In this document: positions 61,907-64,000 of the stretch, piece after piece
Layout of the letters: every line of letters starts with the position of its first letter
Numbering within the stretch: position 1 is the stretch's first letter
From: Stictocephala bisonia
Taxonomy: Eukaryota; Arthropoda; Insecta; Hemiptera; Membracidae
Length of the DNA stretch: 64,000 bases
Assembly: GCA_035578905.1 (NCBI GenBank)
Contig: JAQJVL010000681.1
Span: forward strand, 310,001-374,000
Direction: 5' to 3'
Notes under the pieces: generated by a model
What the model saw: the letters and a program-made list of their open reading frames with translations, nothing else
What the model was told of the DNA's origin: nothing
Databases searched by the model: none
Program-made: the position numbers and the translations under genes

Positions 61907-64000
61907 TCCTATTTTTTCCTTTGTTTTTCTTTTATTTTCTCCATCTTATTATTCGTTGGAATGTATGTAATCCAATTCCTCACACTTTTAGACTGGCTTC
62001 AAGTTTGTTTAACCTTTCAATTCCTGGGAAATTTCATTCTCAAAAACCCACACTCTCCCCACCTCCGTTTTTGTTGTTTCTATACAAAACACAACTCTAA
62101 CGATTCTTTTTGACTAACAATAAGTTTCTATTTAATATTCTTAACTATCCGAAAATAAAATCTACGAGGTGTTCTATTCTCTTTCCTACGCACACAACAC
62201 GACAAAACTGAGTTCTCTTCCGCGAGCCTCTCGAAAATCTACCTGCTCAATCTAAATCATTGCCAAAACTCGACACAACGTTATGACACGTTTTGCAACA
62301 AGAAACTTGCGCGTTACATCATTTTTTAGTACAGGCAGCAAACAAGAAAGTAAAATAGTGACCATACCACTTCACTTAGAGCGCTCAGCAAGAGCCTTTT
62401 CTCTTCGAATTTGAGGCTACTATAGAGAGTAGCCTAGTTTCACTAGCACCATCTCTAACAACCATACACAAAATACATCAACTCAACGACGACTAGCCTG
62501 CTTGAAACTTAGGAAACTGAGCTACGCAGACCAATGAGCCAGTTCTAAAAAGCGATACGTTACCATTACTACTTTAGATCGATATCTATGAGGACACCGT
62601 AATTCAAAAGTGCGAATTTGTGATGCCAAATCCTAAACATTCTATGAGGGTATCTACGAGGGTCAATCACTTTCGAGGATTTGGTTAATTCAATTAATCA
62701 AACACGATCAGTGATGTTCTCTCACGTTGCAGCTTATCGCAAGATAGCGCGCCGCTGCAACTCTCGGCAGTCCGTACCAGCATTGCCGACCGGGGATGGC
62801 AACCGCCTTAGAACTTTACCGACCTCCGTCGAAAAACCAAATTCAGTCTGAAATATGTTTCTCTAGATTTTAGTAAGATCGACGCCATCCTTTGTGTGTT
62901 TCTTTACGACAACACTGTACTGACATTGCTATCTGGCGGACTCGTCGCTAACCGCAAACACACTCTCTAGATCGCTAGAGATTCTTGCGCATTTTTCTTC
63001 TCTTAGATCAAAAACGTTCACAGAGTATTTCTAGAATTACATGTTTAGACCAATCTTCACCCCATTATACCGAGCGGAGACAAATCTATATCGGACGGAG
63101 ATCAACCCAGGTTTGTCACATCAGCGCCGCCGGCACGTTTGCACCCGCTATCACTGGAGCTAGTTTTGACATATAACTCCAAAAGCAGAGTTGGTTGAAA
63201 TCAATCTACAATTATGAACCACATCACTTTCCAAGAACGTTGCCAAAAAATAACAGCCCTTGTGTGATTCGCTATCATAACACGGGAGCAAATTAAGTCT
63301 GACTTTAGAGGCGCGCCTTGGCCAACTACGTCTCTGAGAGTGCATCTCCAGGCTACTCGCAGCCTCTCAGCAGAGCGATGTATACAACCAGCGCGCCGGC
63401 GTATCCATCTACGCCTGGTAAACATATCATTCTCAGGCTCAATAAAGACCATTACCGAGACTTATAGCACACCAAGAAATACAACATAATGTAAACTATC
63501 TCTCCGTGGATAGGTTCTAGTTATTTTTTTTATTTCCACGCAATCTTTTGGTAGGAAATTACTGTCCCCATCCTTCTCAGGCAGGGGAAAGATGCATTTC
63601 AGTACAAGATAAATAAACAATACATTACTGAGTCACATTGACAAAACTTGACGACAGGACATCCTCTATACCTAACCGGATCAATATTGTATTTATAACA
63701 TTCTCCTCATACAACGTAGTCTTGTATTGCGCAAGACTGCTTAATAGTCTTCCATTAACACAACCACCTAGGATCTATTCTTTACAATATTGACTCCTTC
63801 TCCTCTGATTGAAGCATAGGGATAGGACGAACGTTATACCAAAACACAATGTCACCAACATCAGGTATCTACATAGGCACGAGCAAGGTTAATTTATCGA
63901 AATTTTTTAACGCTCTTGGTCTCATTGATTTTATCCAATAGCAAACATACTCAGGAAAGCTAGAATGAACAATCATCCCGTGGGAGAAAAACGACAAGAC
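61161..64000. other. featureless host-type DNA
   Basis: No coding region, RNA gene or mobile element is recognised. A poly(T) run of about 30 is at 61871-61901. Short frames at 62985 and 63160-63452 have more balanced composition but no motif. Confidence 0.45.

Noticed and set aside
1..64000. CRISPR array, bacterial operons, rRNA genes, tRNA genes
   Set aside because: No regular short repeat-spacer pattern, no Shine-Dalgarno-led gene strings and no cloverleaf or rRNA stretch was seen; the window is eukaryotic.

Overview
The window looks like a metazoan, probably marine-invertebrate, chromosome. It is AT-rich, crowded with LINE, piggyBac-like and Ty3/gypsy-like fragments and microsatellites, and has a 100-N scaffold gap at 13311-13410. 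Into it are set more GC-balanced blocks that look like an endogenised large DNA virus. The key gene is an intact family-B DNA polymerase (27303-30560) with all exonuclease and polymerase motifs of the RNA-primed herpesvirus/delta-like type. Its closest relatives may be malacoherpesvirus-like sequences, such as those reported from amphioxus and mollusc genomes. That placement is inference, because no search could be run.

Layout. 1-0.7 kb: 3' end of a probable viral gene. 0.7-5.8 kb: repeats and LINE debris. 6.1-7.3 kb: decayed viral gene with its own TATA box and acidic repeats. 7.4-19.4 kb: tandem repeats, LINEs, a piggyBac-like remnant and a directly repeated ~4-kb block holding U2 snRNA 5' fragments. 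19.9-21.8 kb: a palindromic pair of broken genes. 22.2-39.9 kb: main viral block, with CRE/E-box iterons, small zinc-finger ORFs, a tyrosine-motif protein, the DNA polymerase, a two-exon SR-rich protein, a GTSF1-like zinc-finger protein, a Gln-rich protein, a D5-like SF3 helicase broken by two stops, and a small membrane protein. 40.8-48.8 kb: an ~8-kb nested palindrome whose arms carry a LINE fragment and a viral gene, and whose centre holds a broken paralogue of the SR-gene C-terminal domain and an inverted pair of Cys-rich fragments like those preceding protein-primed polymerases. 48.8-54.0 kb: a compact block with different character (a W-repeat protein, an F-box-like protein, a ten-exon RING gene and shared hairpin RNA motifs). 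54.3-64 kb: a second piggyBac-like copy, a gypsy fragment, a dUTPase relic with a 278-bp tandem array of its 3' end, and otherwise featureless AT-rich DNA.

How the genes fit together. Polymerase, helicase and perhaps a dUTPase would serve viral DNA replication. The SR-rich zinc protein suggests RNA processing or expression control. Most viral genes have a TATA box 30-90 bp upstream of the first ATG. Nonsense codons and frameshifts in several viral genes, beside an intact polymerase and DNA repeats shared among the blocks, point to a recently integrated and rearranged element under decay rather than a live viral genome.
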